A DNA stretch of 7,582 nucleotides from Acidobacteriota bacterium (lineage in GTDB: Bacteria; Acidobacteriota; Holophagae; Holophagales; Holophagaceae). The position numbers and the translations under genes were made by a program. The notes beneath the pieces were generated by a model. It saw only the letters and a list, made by a program, of their open reading frames with translations, was not told the origin of the DNA and did not search any database. Positions 1-6,385 of the stretch are shown in pieces. The DNA is taken from assembly GCA_021778785.1 (NCBI GenBank), contig JAJYBX010000086.1, forward strand, positions 1 through 7,582, in the 5' to 3' direction. Each line of letters opens with the position of its first letter. Position 1 is the first letter of the stretch.

Positions 1-1475
1 AGGGCGGCATCGACTACAACGCCCTCGACGTGTCCGAGTTCTTCGCCGGCAGCTGGCAGGGGATTTACTTCTTCAACAACCTGACTGACTTCCGGAATGG
101 CAACTGGAACACCTACCGCCAGAACTTCGGCCTCGGCTCGGACGTCCACCAGGCGGGCCTCTTCAGCACCAGCTACAAGCAGGAAGCCGCCTTCATCCAG
201 GCCGACTGGCGCCCCCTCGACAACCTCAAGCTGGGCCTGGGCCTCCGCTGGGATCGCCAGGAGAATCCGGACTACCCGATCGTGAGCATGGGCGATGTCC
301 TGTCCACCTCCATGCCGCTGACCTCGAAGATCCCCAGCGACAGCCAGTTCTCGCCCCGCTTCTCCTTCACCTGGACCCCCGCCTTCGACCAGGGCAAGAC
401 CGTGGTCCGCGGCAGCATCGGCCGCTACGTCAGCACCACCCCCGCCGTGTTCTTCTACCAGGCCTACGCCGCCAACGGCGTGCGGACCGGCTCGGTGGAC
501 TTCAAGGCCGCGGATGCCGCCACCTTCGGCATCCCCCGCGGCGCCGCCTTCAGCCCCACCAACCCCTTCTGGTTCGCCTCGTTCCCCTCGGGCGGCACGC
601 TGCCCAAGTTCAACATCTGGACCTTCAACCCGGATTTCAAGAATCCCTACACCGACCGTGTGAACCTGGGCGCCGAGCGGCCCTTCCAGGACATCGTCCT
701 GGGCCTGTCCGCCACCTACGCCAAGAGCAAGCAGCTTGAGCGCACCGCGGACCTGAACATCGGCACGCCCACCATGGGCGCCTACGGCCGTCTGCTCTAC
801 CCCGCCCGCCCGAACACCACCTACGGCACCATGGGGATGTACTACTCCGATGCCACGAGCCTCTACCACGCGTACACCTTCAGCATGAAGTACCACAAGG
901 ACGGCAGCGACTTCGACGCCCAGCTGTACTACACCTACTCCATCAACAAGGACAGCGACTCCAACGAGCGCAACTACTCGGGCATCAGCATCCAGGATGC
1001 GGGCAACCTGGGCGCCCAGTGGGGCTACGCGGACACCGACCGGCGGCACGTCGTCACCGGCTACATGAGCTACCTGGACCGGGGCTTCACCGGCATCCTG
1101 ACCTCCCTGTCCATCCGCTACCAGACCGGCACGCCCTACTCCCTCATCTACAACCGGGACATGAACGGGGATGGCAACAGCTCCAACGACCGGTTCTACG
1201 TGAATGGCCAGGATTCGGGCCGCAACGCCTACCGCACCGGTTCCCAGATGACCTTGGACCTGGGCCTGCGCCGGGACATCCAGCTGGCTCGCCGGCTGAA
1301 GATGACCCTGTCCCTGGATGTCTTCAACCTCCTGAACCGCCAGGACACCTACCTGGCCACGGCCATCCACACGGCGACCCCCGCCAGCACGGATGCGGCC
1401 CCCAGCCTCGACCAGTCCCAGGTCTGGCTGGGCGGTGCCCGGCAGATCCAGGTGGGCGCACGGTTCGCCTTCTGA
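1..1475 (+). CDS. TonB-dependent receptor, Oar-like, C-terminal part (5' end outside window)
   Basis: This is the outer-membrane beta-barrel part of a TonB-dependent receptor of the Oar-like kind, which in Acidobacteriota and Myxococcota takes up large or complex substrates across the outer membrane. The frame is open from base 3, so the gene runs in from the left and the GTG at base 30 is an internal valine; about 490 residues are visible. Seen in the sequence: alternating aromatic/polar beta-strand patterns throughout, the Oar-type blocks around QFSPRFSFTW, TVVRGSIGRY and RYQTGTPYSLIYNRD, a DMNGDGNSSND loop, and a C-terminal Phe (GARFAF) as expected for BAM-assembled barrels. The plug domain, TonB box and N-terminal carboxypeptidase-like domain would lie upstream. 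The substrate cannot be told. A strong terminator follows 16 bases after the stop, so this ends its transcription unit. I am sure of the superfamily and fairly sure of the Oar-like subgroup. Confidence 0.88.
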   Translation, partial: GGIDYNALDVSEFFAGSWQGIYFFNNLTDFRNGNWNTYRQNFGLGSDVHQAGLFSTSYKQEAAFIQADWRPLDNLKLGLGLRWDRQENPDYPIVSMGDVLSTSMPLTSKIPSDSQFSPRFSFTWTPAFDQGKTVVRGSIGRYVSTTPAVFFYQAYAANGVRTGSVDFKAADAATFGIPRGAAFSPTNPFWFASFPSGGTLPKFNIWTFNPDFKNPYTDRVNLGAERPFQDIVLGLSATYAKSKQLERTADLNIGTPTMGAYGRLLYPARPNTTYGTMGMYYSDATSLYHAYTFSMKYHKDGSDFDAQLYYTYSINKDSDSNERNYSGISIQDAGNLGAQWGYADTDRRHVVTGYMSYLDRGFTGILTSLSIRYQTGTPYSLIYNRDMNGDGNSSNDRFYVNGQDSGRNAYRTGSQMTLDLGLRRDIQLARRLKMTLSLDVFNLLNRQDTYLATAIHTATPASTDAAPSLDQSQVWLGGARQIQVGARFAF

Positions 1476-1491
1476 CCACCCTCGTCCCACG

Positions 1492-1521
1492 AAAAGGGCG
1501 GCGCTCGCGCCGCCCTTTTTT
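1492..1521 (+). terminator. Rho-independent terminator of the TonB-dependent receptor gene
   Basis: A perfect 12-bp stem (AAAAGGGCGGCG at 1492-1503, its complement at 1508-1519) closes a 4-nt CTCG loop. The right arm runs into a run of six T (1516-1521), and the ACG before and CGT after can extend the stem around a two-T bulge. The hairpin lies 16 bases after the receptor stop and ends 15 bases before the ymdB start, so it separates the two genes' transcription and leaves very little room for a separate ymdB promoter. Confidence 0.9.
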
Positions 1522-1536
1522 CGTTAGCCTGGAGCC

Positions 1537-2307
1537 ATGCGGATCCTGATGCTTGGCGATGTGGTGGGTGAGCCCGGACGGCGGCTGGTGGAGGCCCACC
1601 TGCCTCAGCTCCGCCGGGAGACCTCCGCGGATTTCGTGGTGGTCAACGGCGAGAACGCCGCCCACGGCCACGGCATCAGCGAATCCATCGCCCGGGAGTG
1701 GTTCGACGGCCTGGGTGTTGACGTCATCACCACCGGCAACCATGCCTTCGACGTGAAGGGCATCGAATCCACCTTCCGCCGGGAGCCCCGCCTGCTCCGG
1801 CCCGCCAACCATCCCCCCGATACCGCCGGGAACGGGTGGGTGAAGCTGCACACCCCCTCGGGCGCCGAGGTGCTCGTCATCAACCTCATGGGCCGGGTCC
1901 ACATGCCCCCCTGCGAGTGCCCCTTCCGCTGCGTGGATGCCCTCCTCCAGAAGGAGCGGGCGGATCTGGTGATCGTGGACATGCACGCCGAGGCCACCAG
2001 CGAGGCCCAGGCCATGGGCCACCACCTGGATGGCCGGGCCGCCGCCGTCCTCGGCACCCACACCCACGTCCCCACCCTCGACGCCAAGGTCCTACCGGGC
2101 GGCACGGCCTACGTTTCGGACATCGGCATGACCGGCCCCTACGGCGGTGTCATCGGCATGAAGAAGGAATCCAGCCTCGGCCGCTTCCTCAAGGTGCAGC
2201 GCCCCAGGTACGAAGTCGCCGAGGGCGACCTCCAACTCCACGCCATTCTGGTGACCACCGATGGTCGCAAAGCCATCGGCATCGAGCGGATCGTCAGAAC
2301 ACTTTGA
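1537..2307 (+). CDS. ymdB: YmdB-type metallophosphoesterase (TIGR00282 family)
   Basis: A 256-residue protein of the calcineurin-like phosphoesterase family typified by Bacillus subtilis YmdB, a dimetal enzyme shown there to hydrolyse 2',3'-cyclic nucleotides and to influence biofilm and motility gene expression. The metal-site residues are all present: Asp8 (GDVVG), Glu39 and Asn40 (NGEN), Asn68/His69 (GNHAFD), His150 (HAEATSE), and His175 and His177 (GTHTHVPT), followed by the family block YVSDIGMTGP. Length matches the family (about 260) and MRILMLGD is the expected N-terminus, so the ATG at 1537 is secure. Its GGAG (1531-1534) is only 2 nt from the ATG, which is unusually close. In Firmicutes the gene sits beside rny; here it stands alone behind a terminator. 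Cytoplasmic, with no signal peptide. The true substrate in this organism is inferred only. Confidence 0.92.
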   Translation: MRILMLGDVVGEPGRRLVEAHLPQLRRETSADFVVVNGENAAHGHGISESIAREWFDGLGVDVITTGNHAFDVKGIESTFRREPRLLRPANHPPDTAGNGWVKLHTPSGAEVLVINLMGRVHMPPCECPFRCVDALLQKERADLVIVDMHAEATSEAQAMGHHLDGRAAAVLGTHTHVPTLDAKVLPGGTAYVSDIGMTGPYGGVIGMKKESSLGRFLKVQRPRYEVAEGDLQLHAILVTTDGRKAIGIERIVRTL

Positions 2308-2317
2308 TCACTCCTAT

Positions 2318-2340
2318 CTGAAATCGCACCGCGATTTCAG
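2318..2340. terminator. Hairpin between convergent genes (possible bidirectional terminator)
   Basis: A perfect 10-bp inverted repeat, CTGAAATCGC at 2318-2327 and GCGATTTCAG at 2331-2340, with a 3-nt ACC loop. It lies between the plus-strand ymdB stop (2307) and the minus-strand gene ending at 2337, and the TGA stop of that minus-strand gene is inside the right arm. Neither side has a run of T, so it is not a classical intrinsic terminator; it may terminate weakly, block read-through with a factor, or protect 3' ends. Confidence 0.5.
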
Positions 2341-2639
2341 CGGCTGTACCTTCTCAGCATCCGCATGTTCCGCCGGTAGGCCTGGCCCCGGGTGAAGTTG
2401 ATGGCCACCTGGCGGGGGAAGCGGGTGATGGAACTGGCCAGGGTGATGAAGGTCCGCACGGTCTGGGCAGCGCCCCGGCCCTGGCGGCTGGCGTTGTCGT
2501 AGTAGACCATCAGGGCCTGCCGCATCGTCGCCCGGGGCAGGTTGAACAGGCCGTAGCTCTCGATCACGTCGTGGTTGATCCGGCGGGTGCCGTCCTGCTC
2601 GGTGACGATGAGGTCCTCGGGGCGGATCTCCTGGGTCAT
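2337..2639 (-). CDS. Hypothetical 100-residue Arg-rich, Lys-free protein
   Basis: I do not recognise this protein. The ATG at 2639 has a good AGGAG five bases upstream, and the reading frame is clean, so it is probably real. It has 17 arginines and no lysine. All eight acidic residues are in the first 48 residues (the last is Asp48); residues 49-100 hold 12 Arg and no Asp or Glu, ending in a basic tail (RRNMRMLRRYSR). There is no signal peptide and no convincing membrane segment, although residues 61-82 (around FITLASSI) are moderately hydrophobic. The charge split suggests binding to nucleic acid, ribosome or acidic lipid, but that is inference. It lies 67 bases downstream of aqpZ on the same strand, so it may be co-transcribed, though an inverted repeat and a weak TACACT -10-like hexamer (2663-2658) lie in the gap. 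Confidence 0.72.
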   Translation of the reverse strand: MTQEIRPEDLIVTEQDGTRRINHDVIESYGLFNLPRATMRQALMVYYDNASRQGRGAAQTVRTFITLASSITRFPRQVAINFTRGQAYRRNMRMLRRYSR

Positions 2640-2665
2640 GGCGGCTCCTGGATCAAGAGTGTATC

Positions 2666-2697
2666 GGCCCCGGATGGGAATTGCTGAAGCCGGGGCC
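2666..2697. repeat. 8-bp GC-rich inverted repeat between aqpZ and the 100-residue gene
   Basis: GGCCCCGG (2666-2673) is matched by CCGGGGCC (2690-2697) with a 16-nt spacer. It begins about 10 bases after the aqpZ stop when read on the minus strand. No T run follows, so a terminator role is weak; it could be an attenuating hairpin or an operator. In a GC-rich genome an 8-bp match of this kind could also be chance. Confidence 0.35.
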
Positions 2698-2706
2698 TCC
2701 AGGCCG

Positions 2707-3384
2707 TCAATCCTCGAGTTTCGGGAACAGGATGCCCGCCATGGCCGCTCCGATCAGCGGGGCCACCCAGAAAAGCCAGAGCTGGGAGAGGGCCCAGCCC
2801 CCCACGAAGAGGGCCGGCCCCGTGCTGCGGGCGGGATTCACGGAGGTGTTGGTGACCGGGATGCTGATGAGGTGGATCAGGGTCAGGCAGAGGCCGATGG
2901 CGATGGGGGCAAAGCCCGGAGCCGCCTTCTTGGCCGTGCTGCCCAGGATCACCATGAGGAAGAAGAAGGTCATCACCACCTCCGTGAGGAAGGCGGCGCC
3001 CAGGCCGTACCGGCCCGGGGAGTGGTCGCCGAACCCGTTGGCGGCGAAGCCGCCGATGGCCGAGCCGTTGCCGGTGGCGATCACATAGAGGATGGCGGAG
3101 GCCGCGACGGCGCCCAGCACCTGGGCGATCCAGTAGCCGGCGATGTCCTTGTAGGGGAACCGCCCACCCACGGCCAGCCCCAGGGTCACGGCCGGATTCA
3201 GGTGGCAGCCGGAGATGGGGCCGATGGCGAAGGCCATGGTCAGCACCGTGAGGCCGAAGGCCAGGCTCACGCCGAGGAGGCCGATGCCCACCCCGGGGAA
3301 GGCCGCGGCCAGCACCGCGCTGCCGCAGCCGCCCAGCACCAGCCAGAGGGTCCCGAAGAATTCTGCGACATGCCGCTTGTCCAC
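2707..3384 (-). CDS. aqpZ: Aquaporin Z-type water channel
   Basis: A 225-residue inner-membrane channel of the MIP family, close in length to E. coli AqpZ (231). Both half-helix motifs are intact: HLNPAVTLG (Asn63) and [13 protein letters not shown] (Asn183). Six hydrophobic segments are evident, with the N-terminal [17 protein letters not shown] typical of AqpZ. The four pore-constriction positions read Phe43, His171, Thr180 and Arg186, the arrangement of orthodox water channels rather than glycerol facilitators, so water selectivity is predicted. The frame is open upstream to an ATG at 3459, but the true start is the GTG at 3384: it is preceded by AAGGGAGG four bases away, and the extra 25 residues match no part of the family. 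It lies 85 bases downstream of the exonuclease gene on the same strand, with a candidate promoter in that gap. Salt or osmotic control is plausible but not visible. Confidence 0.94.
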   Translation of the reverse strand: MDKRHVAEFFGTLWLVLGGCGSAVLAAAFPGVGIGLLGVSLAFGLTVLTMAFAIGPISGCHLNPAVTLGLAVGGRFPYKDIAGYWIAQVLGAVAASAILYVIATGNGSAIGGFAANGFGDHSPGRYGLGAAFLTEVVMTFFFLMVILGSTAKKAAPGFAPIAIGLCLTLIHLISIPVTNTSVNPARSTGPALFVGGWALSQLWLFWVAPLIGAAMAGILFPKLED

Positions 3385-3431
3385 AATGCCTCCCTTGGGA
3401 AGAAACAGGCCAAGACTGAATGATTGGGGCC

Positions 3432-3459
3432 AGTCTACCTGTCCGGGCCGGGGATTCAA
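3432..3459 (-). promoter_or_regulatory. Candidate sigma70-type promoter for aqpZ
   Basis: On the minus strand TTGAAT (3459-3454) and TAGACT (3437-3432) are separated by 16 bases, each matching four of six consensus positions. Transcription would begin near 3425, giving a leader of about 40 nt before the GTG start. This would let aqpZ be expressed apart from the doxX-exonuclease pair upstream. Seen by eye only. Confidence 0.35.
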
Positions 3460-3469
3460 GCGGGAGGCG

Positions 3470-4288
3470 TCAGGAAAGGCGGGTCCAGCCCTCCAGATAA
3501 AGGCCGAAACCCGGGTCGATGGCGGCCTTCTGCTGGACCAGGGCGCGGATCTGGGCCTCCTCGGCCTCCAGATCCTCGGGGGTCAGGTGGCCGGAGAGGG
3601 TCATGGCCCGCAACCAGACCAGGAAGGTGGTGAGGGCGTCGAACTGGTTGTAGCGGACGATGCCCGCCACGTCCCCGGCCCGCCAGAGGTCGATGACGCT
3701 CTTCCCGTCCGTGCCCAGCTTGCCTGGGATTCCGCAGGAGGTAGCCAGTTCGTGCAGGGTGGAGGAGGCCTTCCCCCAGGTCCCGACGACCTCCCGCAGG
3801 TCGATGTGCTGGTTGCCGTAGCGGTCGAAGAAGTCGTCCTTGGCCCACTTGTCGGCGCTGCGGCCCAGGCCGGGGATCGACAGCCGGTGGACCATGGCCC
3901 GCTGCACGAGGATGGGCATATCCGCCTCGCGGCTGTTGAACCCCACGAGCTGGGGCTTCTTGTCCCCCAGGGCCACCAGGAAGCGCCGCAGCAGTTCGCC
4001 CTCGGGCAGGGCTTCCGGCCCCTCCGGCAGCGCGAAGAGGCGGTGCTGGACCTCGCCGTGCTTCACGGTCCGCACCACCGCCGCGATGGACACCACCCGG
4101 CACAGGATGGTCTTCAGGTAGGGCCGTGGCTCCGCGTCCGTGGCGCCTCCGTAGGCCCACATGCGGGCCGTCACCTCGTCATCCGGCATGTCCCGGGGCA
4201 GGTCCAGCACCCGGCGGCCGGTGGCGGGATCCGGCACCCACTCGGCGTCGAAGGCCCACAGCGATTCGTGCATGCGGGGTCGCAGCAT
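3470..4288 (-). CDS. Predicted 3'-5' exonuclease, PolB-like (PF10108 type)
   Basis: A 272-residue protein of the DnaQ-like ribonuclease-H fold, resembling the stand-alone exonucleases related to the proofreading domain of family B DNA polymerase. The exonuclease motifs are complete: Exo I FDAEW near the N-terminus (Asp14, Glu16), Exo [13 protein letters not shown] (Asp123) and Exo III YNQFD (Tyr213, Asp217). These four acids bind the two catalytic metals that remove nucleotides from a 3' end. No polymerase domain follows, so it would act alone or with partners in repair; the natural substrate is unknown. The start is the ATG at 4288, five bases after AGGAGG; the in-frame GTG at 4294 is part of that ribosome site. 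The stop of the upstream doxX gene overlaps the same site, indicating a coupled operon. Soluble and cytoplasmic. Confidence 0.85.
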   Translation of the reverse strand: MLRPRMHESLWAFDAEWVPDPATGRRVLDLPRDMPDDEVTARMWAYGGATDAEPRPYLKTILCRVVSIAAVVRTVKHGEVQHRLFALPEGPEALPEGELLRRFLVALGDKKPQLVGFNSREADMPILVQRAMVHRLSIPGLGRSADKWAKDDFFDRYGNQHIDLREVVGTWGKASSTLHELATSCGIPGKLGTDGKSVIDLWRAGDVAGIVRYNQFDALTTFLVWLRAMTLSGHLTPEDLEAEEAQIRALVQQKAAIDPGFGLYLEGWTRLS

Positions 4289-4297
4289 GGTCACCTC

Positions 4298-4654
4298 CTA
4301 GCGGTCGACAGCCCACTTGCCCCCGCCCCCGACGGCGCAGGCCAGGGTGACCAGCAGCCGGAAGAGGGCGCCCGGGTTGTGGAGGACGCCCGCGCCGTGC
4401 AGCCACCCATGCACCAGGGGCCAGCCCACCAGCCCCACCAGGACCGCAGCCATGAGCCAGGTCCAGAGCCCGATGAGCACGAAGATGCCGCAGATCATCT
4501 CCAGGATCGCCAGCCCCCAGCCCGCGGCGTTCCCGAAGGAGATGGCGCCGTGGGCGTGGCGGAGCACCGCCAGGCCCTGCAGGAGGGCCATGCCACCCAC
4601 CGCCAGGCGGAGCAGGAGAAGCGACCAGTCCACACGCGTCTTTGAGGCAGCCAA
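4298..4654 (-). CDS. DoxX family membrane protein
   Basis: A 118-residue integral inner-membrane protein of the DoxX family, with four hydrophobic segments at about residues 10-28, 44-63, 66-84 and 96-111 and the characteristic Gly-rich end ([10 protein letters not shown], compare the usual GxGxWSLD). Family members are linked in different bacteria to quinone-dependent oxidation, redox stress or sulfur metabolism, but the function of most, including this one, is not established. The start is a TTG at 4654, preceded by GGAGG four bases away; no in-frame ATG lies near, and the ATG further upstream is in another frame. Its TAG stop (4300-4298) falls within the ribosome site of the exonuclease gene, so the two are likely translated together. 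It is first in the minus-strand block, divergent from hbd. Confidence 0.86.
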   Translation of the reverse strand: MAASKTRVDWSLLLLRLAVGGMALLQGLAVLRHAHGAISFGNAAGWGLAILEMICGIFVLIGLWTWLMAAVLVGLVGWPLVHGWLHGAGVLHNPGALFRLLVTLACAVGGGGKWAVDR

Positions 4655-4728
4655 GGTCCCTCCGAGGTTTCCTCCATGCTACGGGTCACGGGCGGCGGAC
4701 GCTATTCTGGACCTTCCGGAGGCATTCC
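4655..4728. promoter_or_regulatory. Divergent promoter region between doxX and hbd
   Basis: These 74 bases must hold the start signals for both the minus-strand doxX operon and plus-strand hbd. Candidate -10 hexamers are TATTCT at 4703-4708 for hbd and TAGCAT at 4681-4676 (minus) for doxX, each 20-25 bases from its start codon; I see no convincing -35 for either. The hbd ribosome site is GGAGG at 4718-4722. No clear operator repeat is visible. Confidence 0.35.
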
Positions 4729-5589
4729 ATGACTGAGATCAAGACCATCGGCGTCATCGGCGCGGGCCAGATGGGCAACGGCATCGCCCACGTCTTCGCC
4801 CAGTCGGGCTACCAGGTGCTCATGCAGGACATCAGCGAGCCCTTCGCCGCCAAGGGCCTCGCCACCATCGACAAGAACCTGCAGCGGGGCGTGGACAAGG
4901 GGAAGATGACCGCCGACGAGAAGACCGCCGTCCTCGCCCGGGTCCGCACCACCACGAAGCTGGAGGACCTGGCCGCCTGCGACATCGTCATCGAGGCCGC
5001 CACCGAGAAGTGGGAGGTCAAGAAGGAGATCTTCGAGACCCTGGACCGGGTCTGCCGCCCCGGCGTCATCCTCGCCTCCAACACCAGCAGCATCTCCATC
5101 ACCAAGCTGGCCGCGATCACGAAGCGCCCCGAGGCCTTCATCGGCATGCACTTCATGAACCCCGTGCCGGTCATGCAGCTCATCGAGGTGATCCGCGGCC
5201 TGGCCACCAGCGATGCCACCTTCGACGCGGTCATGGACCTCTCCAGGAAACTGGGCAAGACCCCAATCCCCTGCAACGACTTCCCGGGCTTCGTCAGCAA
5301 CCGCGTGCTGCTGCCCATGATCAACGAAGCCATCTACGCCCTCTACGAAGGCGTGGCCTCGGTGGAGAGCATCGATGGGATCATGAAGCTGGGCATGAAC
5401 CACCCCATGGGCCCCCTCACCCTGGCGGACTTCATCGGCCTGGACACCTGCCTCTTCATCCTCAATGTGCTGCACGAGGGGCTGGGTGATCCCAAGTACC
5501 GCCCCTGCCCCCTGCTCATCAAGTACGTGGATGCCGGCTGGCTGGGCAAGAAGAGCGGCCGCGGCTTCTACGACTACAGCAAGGCCTAG
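4729..5589 (+). CDS. hbd: 3-hydroxybutyryl-CoA dehydrogenase
   Basis: A 286-residue NAD-dependent L-3-hydroxyacyl-CoA dehydrogenase that interconverts 3-hydroxybutyryl-CoA and acetoacetyl-CoA in butanoate metabolism and beta-oxidation; cytoplasmic. The N-terminal Rossmann fold shows GAGQMGNG (residues 11-18), with Asp34 at the end of the second strand indicating NAD rather than NADP. The catalytic set is present: Ser120 (SNTSS), His141 (GMHFMNP), Glu153 (LIEVI) and Asn191 (GFVSNR), then the C-terminal domain with [16 protein letters not shown] and the usual end [10 protein letters not shown]. Length matches Clostridium Hbd and PaaH (about 282). The frame extends upstream to 4642, but the ATG at 4729 has GGAGG six bases before it and gives the family N-terminus. 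No thiolase or crotonase gene lies alongside, so other steps are encoded elsewhere. The outer-membrane pseudogene follows 6 nt later. Confidence 0.96.
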   Translation: MTEIKTIGVIGAGQMGNGIAHVFAQSGYQVLMQDISEPFAAKGLATIDKNLQRGVDKGKMTADEKTAVLARVRTTTKLEDLAACDIVIEAATEKWEVKKEIFETLDRVCRPGVILASNTSSISITKLAAITKRPEAFIGMHFMNPVPVMQLIEVIRGLATSDATFDAVMDLSRKLGKTPIPCNDFPGFVSNRVLLPMINEAIYALYEGVASVESIDGIMKLGMNHPMGPLTLADFIGLDTCLFILNVLHEGLGDPKYRPCPLLIKYVDAGWLGKKSGRGFYDYSKA

Positions 5590-5595
5590 CATGTG

Positions 5596-6338
5596 ATGCG
5601 TCGCGCGGCGCTGCTGTTCATCGCCGTCCTGCCCCTGGGAGCCGAGGAGCCCCTCCACGAGATGGGCCCCTTCCCCACCCGGGAGATGTTCCCGCTGTAC
5701 CTCCCGACCTTGGCCTACCAGCCGGTGGACCCCGTGCCCCTGGGCCGGGGCCACTGGCGCTGGGCCCTGAACTGGATCGAGGCCAACACCTTCCAGTTCT
5801 CGGATGTCTTCGAGAACAACCCGCCCAGGGACACCTCGGGCCGGGTGGCCATCACGCGGCCCTACATGGAAGCCCACCTGCCCGAGTACGCCAGCCTCCC
5901 CGTGGTGTATTTCTTCGACGAGGAGATCGCCCGCTTCGAGCTGGAGAGTCGGGTTGGGACCAGAGCTATGGGGTCACGGCCCTCTGGCGGGCCGCCCCCC
6001 GCCATGTCTTCTACCTCGGCGGCGCCTTCATCCAGCGCCCCCACGGCAGCCCCGACTACACCGCCATCGGCTTCCGGGATGGGGTGGGTCTCCACGCCAC
6101 CTGGGAATACCGGCGATGGCGGCGGACCCAGCCCTTCCTGCAGCTCTACTGGCAGAGCGGCTACCTGCACCCGCAGCCCTACCAGCATTTCGACCAGCCG
6201 AGCCTCCAGCACGATCTGGGCGTCCACTGGCACTGGACGCCCCACACCACGCTCACCCTCCACTACATGAACAACGTCACCCACCGGGGGAACACCGCGG
6301 ACATGGCCCTGGGGGCCAGCCTCACGGCGCATTTTTGA
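5596..6338 (+). pseudogene. Disrupted outer-membrane protein gene, probably DUF3187 family
   Basis: Two halves of one outer-membrane protein lie in different frames. The first half starts at ATG 5596 with a signal peptide (MRRAALLFIAVLPLGA, then EEP) and reads sensibly to about FELESRVG near 5958. After that its frame turns into low-complexity Ser/Pro/Thr sequence ending at 6270. From about 5946 the frame one base back continues as good barrel sequence, beginning SGWDQSYGVTALW and ending SLTAHF at 6338, with the terminal Phe of outer-membrane barrels. Joined, they would give about 248 residues; I recall DUF3187 proteins as 310-360, so a middle section also seems to be missing. The layout (N-terminal GPFPTREMFPLYLP, DEEIARFEL strand, C-terminal NNVTHRGNTADMALGASL) suggests DUF3187, whose function is unknown. 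It starts 6 nt after hbd without a clear ribosome site, so it relied on coupling. A sequencing error is possible for the frame change, less so for the missing part. Confidence 0.7.
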
Positions 6339-6349
6339 GGCGGTGCCGG

Positions 6350-6355
6350 TAGAAT
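6350..6355 (+). promoter_or_regulatory. Candidate -10 element for fbaB
   Basis: TAGAAT matches five of six positions of the TATAAT consensus and lies 12 bases after the pseudogene stop and 30 bases before the fbaB ATG, giving a leader of about 25 nt. No good -35 hexamer is found at the expected distance, so this is only suggestive. Confidence 0.35.
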
Positions 6356-6385
6356 AGGCGATCGACTCATCTGCATGGAGCAGCC

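Noticed and set aside
3215..4645. Open frame of 476 codons on the plus strand across the exonuclease and doxX genes
   Set aside because: The translation is low-complexity Gly/His/Pro/Gln-rich sequence opposite two minus-strand genes with intact catalytic or membrane motifs; it is a GC-driven shadow.
4702..5877. Long open frame (about 390 codons) on the minus strand opposite hbd
   Set aside because: It is Gly/Ala/Val/His/Asp-rich mirror sequence of a well-conserved dehydrogenase gene in a GC-rich genome, has no family motifs, and overlaps a gene whose identity is certain.
5935..5965. Programmed ribosomal frameshift joining the two halves of the outer-membrane gene
   Set aside because: There is no slippery heptamer, stop codon or downstream stimulatory hairpin at the switch, and a middle section of the protein also seems to be absent, so mutation or assembly error explains it better.
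5804..6352. Third frame through the pseudogene (182 codons)
   Set aside because: Arg/Pro/Ser/His-rich with no barrel pattern; the two coherent halves of the protein are in the other two frames.
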